This document shows, piece by piece, positions 33,416-44,643 of a DNA stretch of 55,074 nucleotides. The DNA comes from Rhodospirillaceae bacterium (GTDB lineage: Bacteria > Pseudomonadota > Alphaproteobacteria > Rhodospirillales > Rhodospirillaceae): NCBI GenBank assembly GCA_020852595.1, contig JADZAK010000135.1, positions 1-55,074 of the forward strand, given 5' to 3'. The notes under the pieces were generated by a model. The model worked only from the letters and a program-made list of their open reading frames with translations, had not been told where the DNA came from and did no database searches. The first letter of the stretch is position 1; the number at the start of each line of letters is the position of its first letter. A program made the translations under genes and the position numbers.

Positions 33416-34936
33416 ATGTCAGGGCTCGGTCACAGGATCGCCACCGGCGCCACTTGGATCGTCCTGCAACGATTGGCCGTGCGCATCATCGGCCTCGTCA
33501 GCACGGTCATCCTCGCGCGTCTCCTGGTTCCGGAGGATTTCGGCCTGGTCGCCCTGGCGACCACCATGCTCGCGGTTCTCGAGACATTGCTCGAACTCGG
33601 CTTCGACCTGGCGCTCATCCAAAAACAGTCCGCCGACCGCTCCCAATACGATACGGCCTGGACTCTTTCGATCGTACGCGGTGTGTTGACCGCGCTTCTG
33701 TTCGTCGCCGCCGCCTATCCGCTGGCCGGTTTTTATGACGACCCGCGTTTGGCCATGGTCGTCATGTGGCTCGCCGCGATCGCTCTCATGAGCGGATTCC
33801 AGAATATCGGCATCGTCGAGTTCCGCATGGAACTGCGGTTCGAGCGCGAATTCCGCCTCCTTGTCGTCAGCAAGCTCGCCGCTTTTGTCGTGACCCTCGC
33901 GCTTGCCTGGTATTGGCGCGACTATCGCGCGCTCGTGGCCGGCATTCTCACGGGCAAGGCCGTCAACCTCATCCTCAGCTACACAATGCACCCTTACCGC
34001 CCCCGTCTCTCCTTGAAGGGCGCGACACTGTTTCTGCATTTTTCGAAATGGCTGCTGGTGAACAATCTCATCGTGCTGATCCGTCAGCGCATGGACACCT
34101 TCGTGGTGGGCAAGATGTCGAGCGCGAGCGCGCTCGGCCACTACTCGGTAGCCTACGAGATCTCCAACCTGGCGACGACCGAACTGATCTGGCCCATCTC
34201 GCGCGCGTTGTTCCCCGGCTTCGCCAAGATGCAAGGCAACCCGGCGCGTCTCGCGGCCGGTTTTGTCGCATCGCTGGGCATCATGTTCTTTCTCGGCGCG
34301 CCGCTGGCCGTCGGCGTCGGGCTGGTCGCCGAACATATCGTGCGCATTTTCCTCGGGGCGCCGTGGATGCCGGCCGTTCCGCTGATTCAGGTTCTCAGTC
34401 TCTACGGCTTCCTGAATCTTCCCGTGGCAAACGGCCAGGCGATCTATCTCGCCATCGGCCGTCCGGATCTCATTACCTGGCGCGGCCTGCCGAGCGTGCT
34501 TGTGCTTCCGCCGGCGCTGATTGGCGGCGTTCATTTCATGGGGCCCGTCGGCGCGGCCTGGGCCCTCGTGCTCAGCGCGGCCGTCGGGCTCGTCATGCAT
34601 TTCTGGCTGATCAAGCGTCAACTCACCGTGGCCGCAAAGGACATCGTCGGCGCCCTGTGGCGTCCGGGCCTTGCATTGTGCGCGATGGCCGCGGTGGTGC
34701 TGTTCATCGATCGCGCCTGGCCCGACGAAGAGACCCTCGCGCAAGGCCTCCTGCAGAAGATGACCCTCGCCGCGGCGGGCGCCCTCACCTACTTTGGGGC
34801 CGTCGCGAGTCTATGGCTGGCCGCCGGGCGCCCGGACGGAACCGAAAAGCGAATTCTGGGCACCGTTGAAGAATGGCTGGCGGTGAGACGGCGTGCCGGC
34901 GCGGTGATTCCGCGGTCGGAACCTCCACGGGCCTAG
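33416..34936 (+). CDS. Lipopolysaccharide/O-antigen flippase-like protein (MOP superfamily)
   Basis: 506 residues with about 12-14 hydrophobic segments and no soluble domain. The start MSGLGHRIATGATWIVLQRLA and ARLLVPEDFGLVALA are typical of polysaccharide_synt/Wzx-type exporters. It would flip lipid-linked oligosaccharides across the inner membrane. No glycosyltransferase genes are in the window, so the cargo is open. The region after the stop has an inverted repeat. Confidence 0.88.
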   Translation: MSGLGHRIATGATWIVLQRLAVRIIGLVSTVILARLLVPEDFGLVALATTMLAVLETLLELGFDLALIQKQSADRSQYDTAWTLSIVRGVLTALLFVAAAYPLAGFYDDPRLAMVVMWLAAIALMSGFQNIGIVEFRMELRFEREFRLLVVSKLAAFVVTLALAWYWRDYRALVAGILTGKAVNLILSYTMHPYRPRLSLKGATLFLHFSKWLLVNNLIVLIRQRMDTFVVGKMSSASALGHYSVAYEISNLATTELIWPISRALFPGFAKMQGNPARLAAGFVASLGIMFFLGAPLAVGVGLVAEHIVRIFLGAPWMPAVPLIQVLSLYGFLNLPVANGQAIYLAIGRPDLITWRGLPSVLVLPPALIGGVHFMGPVGAAWALVLSAAVGLVMHFWLIKRQLTVAAKDIVGALWRPGLALCAMAAVVLFIDRAWPDEETLAQGLLQKMTLAAAGALTYFGAVASLWLAAGRPDGTEKRILGTVEEWLAVRRRAGAVIPRSEPPRA

Positions 34937-34945
34937 TCCCGGCAT

Positions 34946-34990
34946 GGCCGGCCCGCCAAATTTTTCTCGCGGGCTTCTCACCCGCCGGCC
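34946..34990. repeat. Compound inverted repeat after the flippase gene
   Basis: GGCCGGC (34946-34952) and GCCGGCC (34984-34990) form an outer perfect 7-bp stem, and CCCGC/GCGGG (34952-34956, 34969-34973) an inner one. A T-run (61-65) lies inside the inner loop rather than after it. It could be a rho-dependent or RNA-structured end of the flippase transcript. Confidence 0.4.
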
Positions 34991-35048
34991 GGGAGGAAAT
35001 GGGCCGTAAAGGGTTCCACCTAAAGTTATTTTTGTCTCAAAACTTGTT

Positions 35049-35057
35049 TTATCCACA
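35049..35057 (+). promoter_or_regulatory. Perfect DnaA box
   Basis: TTATCCACA matches the DnaA consensus exactly. A weaker inverted element (TTGTGGTTA) follows after GGG, so CCACA and TGTGG also form a dyad. It lies about 140 bp upstream of the first receiver gene. A single box does not make an origin; DnaA-controlled transcription is possible. Confidence 0.5.
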
Positions 35058-35194
35058 GGGTTGTGGTTACGCCACCCTCGGTAGCGTCTGTCAGGGACGG
35101 TGTGTATTGTTAGTCATCGCTGCACGGGGAATTTTTCAATCAATAATGTAGCGAACCGTTTTGCGACAACTGCCGTCTGTCTCAACTGGTGGTC

Positions 35195-35932
35195 ATGACC
35201 TTCGCGCCAGGTTCTTCCGGTGAACTCGACTTCTCCAAGATCAGCTTCCTGGTCGTGGACGATAAGCCCTTCTTCCGCGAGATGGTTCATGCGGCCTTGC
35301 GGGGGCGCAGCCGCGCGCTGCGCGACGCCACGACCATCGACAAGGGAGTCGAGGTCCTTCGCCACTACGGACACGACATCAACTGCATCATTTCCGACTG
35401 GGATATGACACCCCTCGGAGGGCTCGATCTTCTGCGCATGGTGCGCGGGCGCCTGATCCCGAGCGTTTCGCCGCGTGTCGGCTACGTGATCTTGACCGCG
35501 CGCGCCGACACCTCGGCGGTGAAGTGCGCGATCGATCTCGACGTCAACGGATTCGCCGTCGCGCCGCTCTCGATCGAAAAGCTGGTGAAGACGATCGCAA
35601 GCGCGCTGCGGCGTACGTGGACGCTGCATCAACCGATGCACTACGCAACCGTGGCGCCCGTCATTCCAACGCCGCTCTCGAACGATACACCGGCGCCGAA
35701 AGCCGCCGCTCCGGCGCAACAGGCGCGCAAACCCGCGGAAACGCCGCTCAGGAATGTCCGTATCTGCGGGATCGATGCCATACAGCCCGGCGCGATCCTC
35801 GCGAAAGACCTGCGCGACCAGGACGGCCGGCTCCTGCTTGCCACCGGGACGGAACTTCGGGCGAGTTTAATCGACCGGGTGCGCGGCACGGTCCGGTTCC
35901 TATGGATCGGCGACAATCCGAACGGGGCATAA
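35195..35932 (+). CDS. Atypical response-regulator receiver protein, first copy
   Basis: 245 residues. A receiver domain spans about residues 13-135: acidic pair in VVDDKPFFREM, likely phospho-acceptor Asp in SDWDM, Thr in ILTARAD. The conserved Lys-Pro becomes Ala-Pro (FAVAPLS), so the signal-relay lysine is missing. An alanine/proline linker leads to a C-terminal segment (ICGIDAIQPGAILAKDLRDQDGRLLLATGTEL) like the N-terminal module of HD-GYP proteins, but no HD-GYP domain follows. The start is uncertain between ATG 35195 and GTG 35189. Paralogue of the next gene. Confidence 0.85.
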   Translation: MTFAPGSSGELDFSKISFLVVDDKPFFREMVHAALRGRSRALRDATTIDKGVEVLRHYGHDINCIISDWDMTPLGGLDLLRMVRGRLIPSVSPRVGYVILTARADTSAVKCAIDLDVNGFAVAPLSIEKLVKTIASALRRTWTLHQPMHYATVAPVIPTPLSNDTPAPKAAAPAQQARKPAETPLRNVRICGIDAIQPGAILAKDLRDQDGRLLLATGTELRASLIDRVRGTVRFLWIGDNPNGA

Positions 35933-36086
35933 ACCCCGCGAAATCGCGCGGTTTTGCCTCTTTGCGCGCGGAACCAAACTTCACTCCAATACGTTGAATC
36001 TTCTCCCTGCACGCCGAACGCCGCGCTGACGGGCGGACGGGGGGCGTTTTTCAACCATTGGCTCAACCAGTGGAGAGAGCTCGACC

Positions 36087-36851
36087 ATGATCGCCGCCCA
36101 CGGCCCTCACGCCGACGTCAATCTTTCCCGCGTCGGTTTTCTCATCGTCGACGACAAGCCGATGTCGCGCGAAATGGCGCACACCGCGCTGATCGGCCGG
36201 GCGCGCAAGGTCCGCCAGACCATGAGCGTCGAAAAGGCGGCCGAGATCCTTGCGCAGCCGGACACTGACGTCGAATGCATCGTCGCCGATTGGGATATGT
36301 TGCCCGTGGGCGGGCTGGAACTTCTGCGCATGATCCGCTGCCGGGCGCTGCCGAATGTCGATCCGCGCACCAATTTTGTGATTTTCACCGCCCGCGCCGA
36401 AGAGGCCGCCGTCAAATGCGCCGTGGAGCTTGACGTCAACGGCTTCGCGGCCGCTCCGCTTTCCTTGGATAAACTGGCCCGCACGATCGGTGCGGCCGTC
36501 GCTCGCACCTGGAATTTGCAGGACATCGGCCACTATGCGTCGGTGCCGTGCGTCGTTCCGCCGCCCGCGCCGTCACAGCCCATCGTTTCCCACACGCCGG
36601 CGACCATGGCGGGGGCTTCCGGCCGTTCGCCGTTCGGGCATGTGCAGGCGCACGGACGGCGGCCGGCGGGCGTACGCATGTGCGGCCTGAACGACGTTCA
36701 GCCGGGCTTGATCCTTGCGCGCGATATCCGCGACGTTCATGGAACGCTGCTGCTGCGCACAGGAACCGCCCTGGAGGCGCCGATCATCGACCGGCTCAGG
36801 AAGGCGGCGGGCGCCGGCGCGGGCCGCTATCAGGTGTGGGTCCGCACCTAG
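36087..36851 (+). CDS. Atypical response-regulator receiver protein, second copy
   Basis: 254 residues, paralogue of the preceding gene. FLIVDDKPMSREM, ADWDMLPVGGLELL and FTARAEE give the acidic pair, acceptor aspartate and threonine; the lysine position is again alanine (FAAAPLS). The linker is proline rich, and the C-terminal LNDVQPGLILARDIRDVHGTLLLRTGTAL segment again resembles an HD-GYP N-terminal module. GGAGAGAG precedes the ATG. The shared lack of lysine means it was lost before the duplication and is probably functional. Partner kinase unknown. Confidence 0.86.
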   Translation: MIAAHGPHADVNLSRVGFLIVDDKPMSREMAHTALIGRARKVRQTMSVEKAAEILAQPDTDVECIVADWDMLPVGGLELLRMIRCRALPNVDPRTNFVIFTARAEEAAVKCAVELDVNGFAAAPLSLDKLARTIGAAVARTWNLQDIGHYASVPCVVPPPAPSQPIVSHTPATMAGASGRSPFGHVQAHGRRPAGVRMCGLNDVQPGLILARDIRDVHGTLLLRTGTALEAPIIDRLRKAAGAGAGRYQVWVRT

Positions 36852-36883
36852 CGGCGGGCCGCCGGGGGGCCTAAGATAGCGCC

Positions 36884-37543
36884 ATGCGCATCGATATCGT
36901 CTTCGACACGGTCTGCCCCTGGTGCTTCGTCGGCAAGCGCCGGTTCGACCGTGCGCTCAAGGCCCGCCCCCACCTCAAGCCCGAGGTGCGTTACCGCTCG
37001 TTTCTGCTCAATCCGGATTTGCCGCCGCAAGGTGTGGACCGGCGCGAATATCTGGAACGCAAGTTCGGCGGCAGCCACCAGTATGACCGGATCGCCGAGG
37101 CGCTGGTTTACACGGGCAAGGCCGAAGGCATCGATTTCGCGCTCGACAAGATCAAGCGCGTTCCGAACTCGGCGAATTCGCATCGCCTTGTACGCCTTGC
37201 CCACACGCTCGGGCGGCAGACCGAGGCGGTCGAATTGCTGTTCAGCGCGTTCTTCGAGCAAGGCTTGGATCTCGGCAACGTCGAGGTGCTGATCCGCCTC
37301 GCCGAGCAGATCGGTATCGAGCGCCACATGGCGCATGCGCATCTCTCGGGCGACAGCGACCTCAATGCCGTCTATACGGAAAATGCGCGGATGCACCGCC
37401 TCGGCATCACCGGCGTTCCGTGCTTCATCTTCAACGAAGGCCGGGCCATCGCGGGCGCGCAGGAGCCTGAGATCCTCATACGCATGATCGACATGGCCGT
37501 GGCCCAGGATGCCGAGCGCCCCGCCATGCAGAGCAGCGGCTAA
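36884..37543 (+). CDS. DsbA-family oxidoreductase, FrnE-like
   Basis: 219 residues. The thioredoxin-fold active site is CPWC in DTVCPWCFVGKRRFD at the N-terminus, with an inserted helical domain and the cis-proline in GITGVPCFIFNE. There is no signal peptide, so it is cytoplasmic, as in FrnE/2-hydroxychromene-2-carboxylate isomerase-like proteins. The cysteine in GVPCF is a further redox candidate. It starts 32 nt after the second receiver gene. Confidence 0.9.
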   Translation: MRIDIVFDTVCPWCFVGKRRFDRALKARPHLKPEVRYRSFLLNPDLPPQGVDRREYLERKFGGSHQYDRIAEALVYTGKAEGIDFALDKIKRVPNSANSHRLVRLAHTLGRQTEAVELLFSAFFEQGLDLGNVEVLIRLAEQIGIERHMAHAHLSGDSDLNAVYTENARMHRLGITGVPCFIFNEGRAIAGAQEPEILIRMIDMAVAQDAERPAMQSSG

Positions 37544-37571
37544 ATCTTTTCGCCTGAGCTCCCCGCAACCT

Positions 37572-37616
37572 AATTATTTAGATGATAATTGTGAAACAAG
37601 TCATTGTTTTAACAAT
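37572..37616. repeat. Two AT-rich dyads upstream of the CtrA box
   Basis: AATTAT/ATAATT (37572-37577, 37585-37590) and ATTGTT/AACAAT (37603-37608, 37611-37616) are perfect 6-bp inverted repeats in an unusually AT-rich patch of this GC-rich window. They are possible operator sites for the downstream small gene. Confidence 0.4.
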
Positions 37617-37639
37617 ATATTTTCAATCGCGCCGCGCCG

Positions 37640-37655
37640 TTAACCCTTTTTTAAC
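37640..37655 (+). promoter_or_regulatory. CtrA-type binding site (TTAA-N7-TTAAC)
   Basis: TTAACCCTTTTTTAAC is an exact match to the CtrA consensus of alphaproteobacteria. It ends 53 bp before the ATG of the small gene at 37709, a position that would overlap a promoter. CtrA is the master cell-cycle regulator in this class. Confidence 0.6.
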
Positions 37656-37708
37656 CAACACCAAACCATTCTGACCTTTCGCCTAGTCGTTCAGCGAAGG
37701 TAAATGCG

Positions 37709-37993
37709 ATGTCCGAGCCGTGTGATCATGCTTTCAAGGTTCTGGTGAATACCTCAAAGTTCGAAGCCGTGGTCGCGAAGTCGTGTAAGGCCGCTTACGC
37801 CGTCGAGATGATCGCTCACGATCCGACAGTCATTCCTCATGTGCGGGTCTTCAATGTCGTCTTCGCGAGCCCCGAGGACCGCGACCGCGTTCGCATCGCC
37901 ATGCGCTTCCTCGAAAAGGAACAGGCCGAGCTCGCCAAGGTCAAAAGCCAGACCCCTGGACCCACCCTCGCCCGCCGCCTCGCCAGCGCTTAA
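37709..37993 (+). CDS. Small conserved-looking protein, possibly CtrA-controlled
   Basis: 94 residues, no signal peptide and no domain I recognise. Charged helices dominate the C-terminal half (EDRDRVRIAMRFLEKEQAELAKVKSQ). Cysteines occur at the N-terminus (SEPCDH) and in KSCKAAYAVEM. The stop overlaps the mfd stop: the TAA of each strand shares the sequence TTAA. A CtrA box lies upstream, and the ATG is preceded by GAAGG about 10 nt before it. Confidence 0.75.
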   Translation: MSEPCDHAFKVLVNTSKFEAVVAKSCKAAYAVEMIAHDPTVIPHVRVFNVVFASPEDRDRVRIAMRFLEKEQAELAKVKSQTPGPTLARRLASA

Positions 37994-40900
37994 GCGGCTT
38001 TTTCCGCCAACTTCGCCATACGTCCAAGGACGGTCTGCAGTCCCTTGATCCGCGCGCTTGGGGTTTCCCAAGGACGGATGAAGACGATCTTCTGATCCGG
38101 GCGCAGCTTTACCGTGCCCGCCTGCTCGGCGATGAAATCCACAAGGCCTTTGGCGTTCGGGAACGTATTATTCTTGAGCGACACGACGGCGCCCTTCGGG
38201 CCCGCATCGACCTTTTCCACGTTGGCCTTGCGGCACAGCGCCTTGATGCCGACGACGTCGAGCAGGTTCTCGACTTCCGGCGGCAACGGGCCAAAGCGGT
38301 CGATGAGTTCGGCCGCGAAGCCGTCGATTTCGTCGCGGTCCGCGAGGTCGCCGATACGGCGGTAGAGCGAAAGGCGGATACCGAGGTCCTTGACGTAGGT
38401 GTCCGGGATAAGCACCGGCGCGCCCGTGTTGATCTGCGGCGACCATTCCTCGGACACCGGCGCGGCGTCTTCGTCCTCGCCGGCCCGCGCGGCGGCAACG
38501 GCCTCTTCGAGAAGGTGCTGGTAAAGTTCGACCCCCACTTCCTTGATATGGCCCGACTGCTCGTCGCCCAGAAGATTGCCCGCGCCGCGGATGTCGAGAT
38601 CGTAACTGGCCAGCGAGAAACCCGCGCCAAGGCTGTCGAGGGTCTGCATGACGTCCAGGCGCTTTTGCGCCGTCGCGGTCGGCTTTCGGTCCGGCGGCAG
38701 GGTCAGATAGGCGTAGCCGCGCGCCTTGCCGCGCCCGACACGTCCGCGCAACTGATAGAGCGCCGAGAGGCCGAACATGTCGGCCCGGTGGATGAGGATG
38801 GTATTGACCTGCGGCATATCGAGGCCGGACTCGATGATATTGGTCGCCAGCAGGATATCGAACTTGCCTTCACTGAACGACGTCATGACGTCCTCCAGCG
38901 CCGTCGGGCTCATCTGACCATGCGCGACCGCGTATTTCACTTCGGGCACGAGTTTGCGTAAGCGTTCCGCCACGCCGTCGATGTCGGCGACACGCGGGCA
39001 GACATAGAAGCACTGGCCGCCGCGGAAACGTTCGCGCAGGATCGCCTCGCGAACGACCACGGGGTCGAACGGCAATACGAAGGTGCGCACCGCGAGACGG
39101 TCGACCGGCGGCGTCGCGATCAAGCTCATCTCGCGCACACCGCTCAAGGCCATCTGCAGGGTGCGTGGAATTGGCGTTGCTGTAAGTGTCAGCACATGCA
39201 CTTCGGCCCGCAGCTGCTTGAGGCGTTCCTTGTGCGCGACCCCGAAATGCTGCTCCTCGTCGACGATGAGAAGCCCCAGATCCTTGAACGCGATGCTCTT
39301 TGCCAGCAGCGCATGGGTGCCGATGACAACGTCGATCGTTCCGTTGGCCAGCCCCTCTTTGACCGCCGCGGCGTCTTTTGCCGCGACCAGGCGCGAGAGC
39401 TGCGCAATGCGCAGCGGAAAACCCTTGAAGCGTTCGGTGAACCCGCGCGCGTGCTGACGCGCAAGAAGGGTCGTCGGCACGACGACGGCGACCTGCATGC
39501 CGCTCATGGCCGCGACAAAGGCGGCGCGCAGCGCGACTTCCGTTTTGCCGAACCCGACGTCGCCGCATACCAGGCGGTCCATCGGACGCCCCTTGCCCAG
39601 GTCGTCGATGGTATCGGAGATGGCTTTGATCTGGTCGTCGGTTTCGGCATAGGGGAAACGCGCGCAGAACTCCTCGAACAGGCCTTCGGCCGGCGCGACG
39701 ACCGGCGCTTCCTTGACCTGGCGGTCGGCGGCGATCTTGATGAGCTGCTCGGCCATGTCGCGGATGCGCTGCTTGAGCTTGGCCTTGCGGGCCTGCCAGG
39801 CCGCGCCGCCTAACTTGTCGAGCTGAACGCCGGCCTGCTCCGAGCCGAAGCGCGAGAGCACGTCGATATTCTCGACGGGCACATACAAGCGGTCGTTGCC
39901 GGAGTAGGTGATGCGCAAGCAGTCGTGCGGCGCGCCGCCGACGGTCAGGGTCTCGAGGCCTTCGTAGCGGCCGATCCCATGTTCGACGTGGACAATGAGG
40001 TCGCCTTCGCTGATTTGCGAGGCGTCGGCGATGAAGGCGTCCGCGCGGCGTTTCTTGCGGGCCGTACGCACCAGGCGGTCGCCAAGCAGATCCTGCTCGG
40101 TCGTCAGCGCGATATCCTTGGTCGTGAAGCCGCGTTCCAGGGGGATCGCCGTCACAACCAGCAGCGACGGATCGGCGGCCAAAGCGTCCTGCCACGTATC
40201 GACGGGCAGAATCCTTTCCTGCCCATGATCGCGCAAGAGACCGGCGATGCGGAGCTTGGAGCCCGCGCTGGCGGTGGCCAGAACGACCTTGCGGTTCTCG
40301 CCCTGCTGCGCCTTCACATGGGCCACGAAGGCTTCGTAGATATTCTCGTTGGGACGCGCGCGCACATCGGCGAAATCGCGGCCCAGGCGTCCGCCGGCAT
40401 CCTCGCCGCCGCCCACATCCGCGGCCGCATAGGAGCGGAACGCCGCCACTTGCCGGCCACGCAGCAGGGTCATCCAATCGGCTTCGTCGAGGAACATCGT
40501 CTCCGGCGGCACCGGGTGATAGACGATGCCCTCTTCGATCGAGAGTTCCTTCTTGCCCGCGCTCGCTTTGTCGACGATGCGCCGCGCCTCGTAATAGTCG
40601 CGGATCGTCTCGAAACGCACCGTGACGGATTCCTCGATGTCCTGATCGAGACTGATGCTCGCATTCGGCAGGTAATCGAGAATTGTCCCGAGGCCGTCGT
40701 GGAACAACGGCAGCCAATGCTCCTGGCCGAGGAATTTCCGGCCCTGGGAGACCGATTCATACAGCGCGTCATTGTCCGCCGCCGCGCCGAACAATTCACG
40801 GTACTTGGTGCGGAACCGCGCGATGGACTCCGGCGTCAGCACCGTTTCGCTCATGGGTTTGAGCGAGATGCCGGCGCGCGTGCCGGTCGTGCGCTGGCTG

Positions 40901-41493
40901 ACGGGATCGAAGGTGCGGATGGTCTCGACATCGTCGCCGAAAAGATCGATGCGCACGGGTTCAGGCGCCCCGGGCGGATAGAGATCGATGAGCCCGCCGC
41001 GTATGGCGAACTCGCCGGCTTCCATCACCTGCTCGGCGCGCGAATAGCCATTGGCCGCGAGGAAGGCGTCGAAGGCTTTACGATCGAGTGTCGTTCGCAC
41101 CTTCAACTCGAGCGCCGCATCCTTCAGCGTTTCGACTTTCGGAACGCGCTGCAGGATCGCACTGACCGTGGTGATGACAAGACGGCATTGTCCCTGGCCG
41201 GGCGGCGACGTCAGGCGGGTCAGCGCGTCGATACGCCGGGCGACCACATCCGAGTGCGGCGAAACGCGGTCGTAGGGAAGACAGTCCCACGCCGGGACGG
41301 CGATGATCTCGATATCGGGCGCGAAGTAGGCGACCGCCTCGGCGAGCGCGGCCAGGCGCAGTTCGTCCCGCGCGACGTGCAGCGTGGAATCGCGGAAAGC
41401 GCCGCGGGCGCGTCCGGCCAGCACAAGCGCGTCGTAACCTTCCGGGATGCCGGACAGGATCCGGGCGTCCACCTTGGCAAGAAAGCCTTCCAT
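37990..41493 (-). CDS. mfd: Transcription-repair coupling factor
   Basis: 1167-residue full-length Mfd, which dislodges stalled RNA polymerase and recruits UvrA. The UvrB-homology region, the CarD-like RNA-polymerase-interacting domain (DLIVHVEHGIGRYEGLETL) and the RecG-like helicase motor are in order. Helicase motifs are visible: Walker A CGDVGFGKTEVALRA, DEEQHFG, TATPIPRTLQ and QLRGRVGRG. It lies 3 bp after sdhE on the same strand. Confidence 0.97.
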   Translation of the reverse strand: MEGFLAKVDARILSGIPEGYDALVLAGRARGAFRDSTLHVARDELRLAALAEAVAYFAPDIEIIAVPAWDCLPYDRVSPHSDVVARRIDALTRLTSPPGQGQCRLVITTVSAILQRVPKVETLKDAALELKVRTTLDRKAFDAFLAANGYSRAEQVMEAGEFAIRGGLIDLYPPGAPEPVRIDLFGDDVETIRTFDPVSQRTTGTRAGISLKPMSETVLTPESIARFRTKYRELFGAAADNDALYESVSQGRKFLGQEHWLPLFHDGLGTILDYLPNASISLDQDIEESVTVRFETIRDYYEARRIVDKASAGKKELSIEEGIVYHPVPPETMFLDEADWMTLLRGRQVAAFRSYAAADVGGGEDAGGRLGRDFADVRARPNENIYEAFVAHVKAQQGENRKVVLATASAGSKLRIAGLLRDHGQERILPVDTWQDALAADPSLLVVTAIPLERGFTTKDIALTTEQDLLGDRLVRTARKKRRADAFIADASQISEGDLIVHVEHGIGRYEGLETLTVGGAPHDCLRITYSGNDRLYVPVENIDVLSRFGSEQAGVQLDKLGGAAWQARKAKLKQRIRDMAEQLIKIAADRQVKEAPVVAPAEGLFEEFCARFPYAETDDQIKAISDTIDDLGKGRPMDRLVCGDVGFGKTEVALRAAFVAAMSGMQVAVVVPTTLLARQHARGFTERFKGFPLRIAQLSRLVAAKDAAAVKEGLANGTIDVVIGTHALLAKSIAFKDLGLLIVDEEQHFGVAHKERLKQLRAEVHVLTLTATPIPRTLQMALSGVREMSLIATPPVDRLAVRTFVLPFDPVVVREAILRERFRGGQCFYVCPRVADIDGVAERLRKLVPEVKYAVAHGQMSPTALEDVMTSFSEGKFDILLATNIIESGLDMPQVNTILIHRADMFGLSALYQLRGRVGRGKARGYAYLTLPPDRKPTATAQKRLDVMQTLDSLGAGFSLASYDLDIRGAGNLLGDEQSGHIKEVGVELYQHLLEEAVAAARAGEDEDAAPVSEEWSPQINTGAPVLIPDTYVKDLGIRLSLYRRIGDLADRDEIDGFAAELIDRFGPLPPEVENLLDVVGIKALCRKANVEKVDAGPKGAVVSLKNNTFPNAKGLVDFIAEQAGTVKLRPDQKIVFIRPWETPSARIKGLQTVLGRMAKLAEKAA

Positions 41494-41496
41494 CCG

Positions 41497-41775
41497 CTAA
41501 CCGCCTTGCCTCTTCTTGTCCCAGGCCAGCACATCGTCCAGGAGCGAGCCGTTCCAACGCGCCGGGATCGGTTTGCGCCCCATGATCCAGTCCATGAGAT
41601 CGAGGTCGGACAGTTCGAGGAATTCCTCGGCTTCCGTCAGGCGCTCGTCGGGCAGGCGGGCGGCGTTCTCTTCGAAGAATCCCCCAATAATGACGTCGGC
41701 TTCCTTGGTGCCCCGGTGCGTGGCCCGGAAAAGGAGGCGCTTGCGCCTGGGATCGGTCGGACGGTCTGGTTCCAT
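41497..41775 (-). CDS. sdhE: Succinate dehydrogenase assembly factor (FAD flavinylation)
   Basis: 92 residues, the normal SdhE length. The family motif RGxxExD appears as HRGTKEADVIIGGF, followed by the acidic LTEAEEFLELSDLDLMDWIMGR stretch. It promotes covalent attachment of FAD to SdhA. I chose ATG 41775; the in-frame start at 42006 would read antisense into recG. The mfd-sdhE/recG arrangement is common in alphaproteobacteria. The promoter region shared with recG is 99 bp. Confidence 0.93.
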   Translation of the reverse strand: MEPDRPTDPRRKRLLFRATHRGTKEADVIIGGFFEENAARLPDERLTEAEEFLELSDLDLMDWIMGRKPIPARWNGSLLDDVLAWDKKRQGG

Positions 41776-41874
41776 GGGTCCAAAACAATAGAGTCCCGCA
41801 GGACGGCCAAAATTGACCTCCTGTGGGGTGCTTCCGGTATAACGGGTCACGTCCGACTTGTCAGCCTGGAGTCC

Positions 41875-43963
<2,089 letters not shown>

Positions 43964-43977
<14 letters not shown>

Positions 43978-44629
43978 CGTTCTTCGACGGCGGCACGACG
44001 ATGCCGCCCGAAACGATCATCTTCAGCGCTTCCTCGATGGTCATATCCACCTTCGTCATGTCCTTGCGCGGAACGAAGACCAGATAGCCCGAGGTAAAGG
44101 ACATGGTGGGGATGAAGACGCTGTAGATCTCCTCCTCCGTCCCACTTTGGATTTCCGGCGGCGCACGGCCGATCACAAAGCCAAGCGCCCACATCTCCTT
44201 GCGCGGATACTCCACCATCACGACCTCGCGAAACGACTGCGTCTGCTTCGACAGCACCGTCTCGAAGATCTGTTTCACCGCGCTATAGAAGCTGCGAATG
44301 ACCGGCATGTGGTTCAGGATGCCCTCGCCCATCCGCACCGCCATGCGGCCGAGGTAGTTGGCAGTCACGAAACCGATCAGGGTCAGGAATATGACGAGGA
44401 TGACGATGCCCACGCCGGGGACATCGAGGTAGGTCCGCGGATTGATCGCCGCGGGCAGCAAACCGGTGACGGCCGCGTCGATGTAGTCGACCAGCGACCA
44501 GGTCACATAGAGGGTGATGGCGATCGGCGCGGTTATAAGGACGCCCGCCAGGAAGTAGTTCCGCAAGCGGGAAACGACGGGGTGGCGGCCGTCATGCGGC
44601 GGAGACGTTGGAGCCTGAGGCGTGTTCAT
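43964..44629 (-). CDS. DUF502 membrane protein
   Basis: 221 residues. Two hydrophobic segments are clear: FLAGVLITAPIAITLYVTW and GVGIVILVIFLTLIGFVTA. The rest is a soluble domain with PVIRSFYSAVKQIFETV and the GYLVFVPRKDMTKVDMTIEEALKMI segment typical of DUF502. Function unknown. ATG 44629 is 14 bp from the divergent Nudix start; an alternative start at 44665 would overlap it. It ends convergently within recG by 14 bp. Confidence 0.88.
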
Positions 44630-44643
44630 GCCATCATCATCGC

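Noticed and set aside
35049-35057. Replication origin
   Set aside because: Only one perfect DnaA box, no cluster, no AT-rich unwinding element with repeated 13-mers, and no dnaA, parAB or hemE genes beside it.
39925-41874. Upstream extension of the recG frame by about 650 codons
   Set aside because: This part reads antisense through mfd and sdhE. RecG homology starts at the ATG at 41875, which has its own Shine-Dalgarno.
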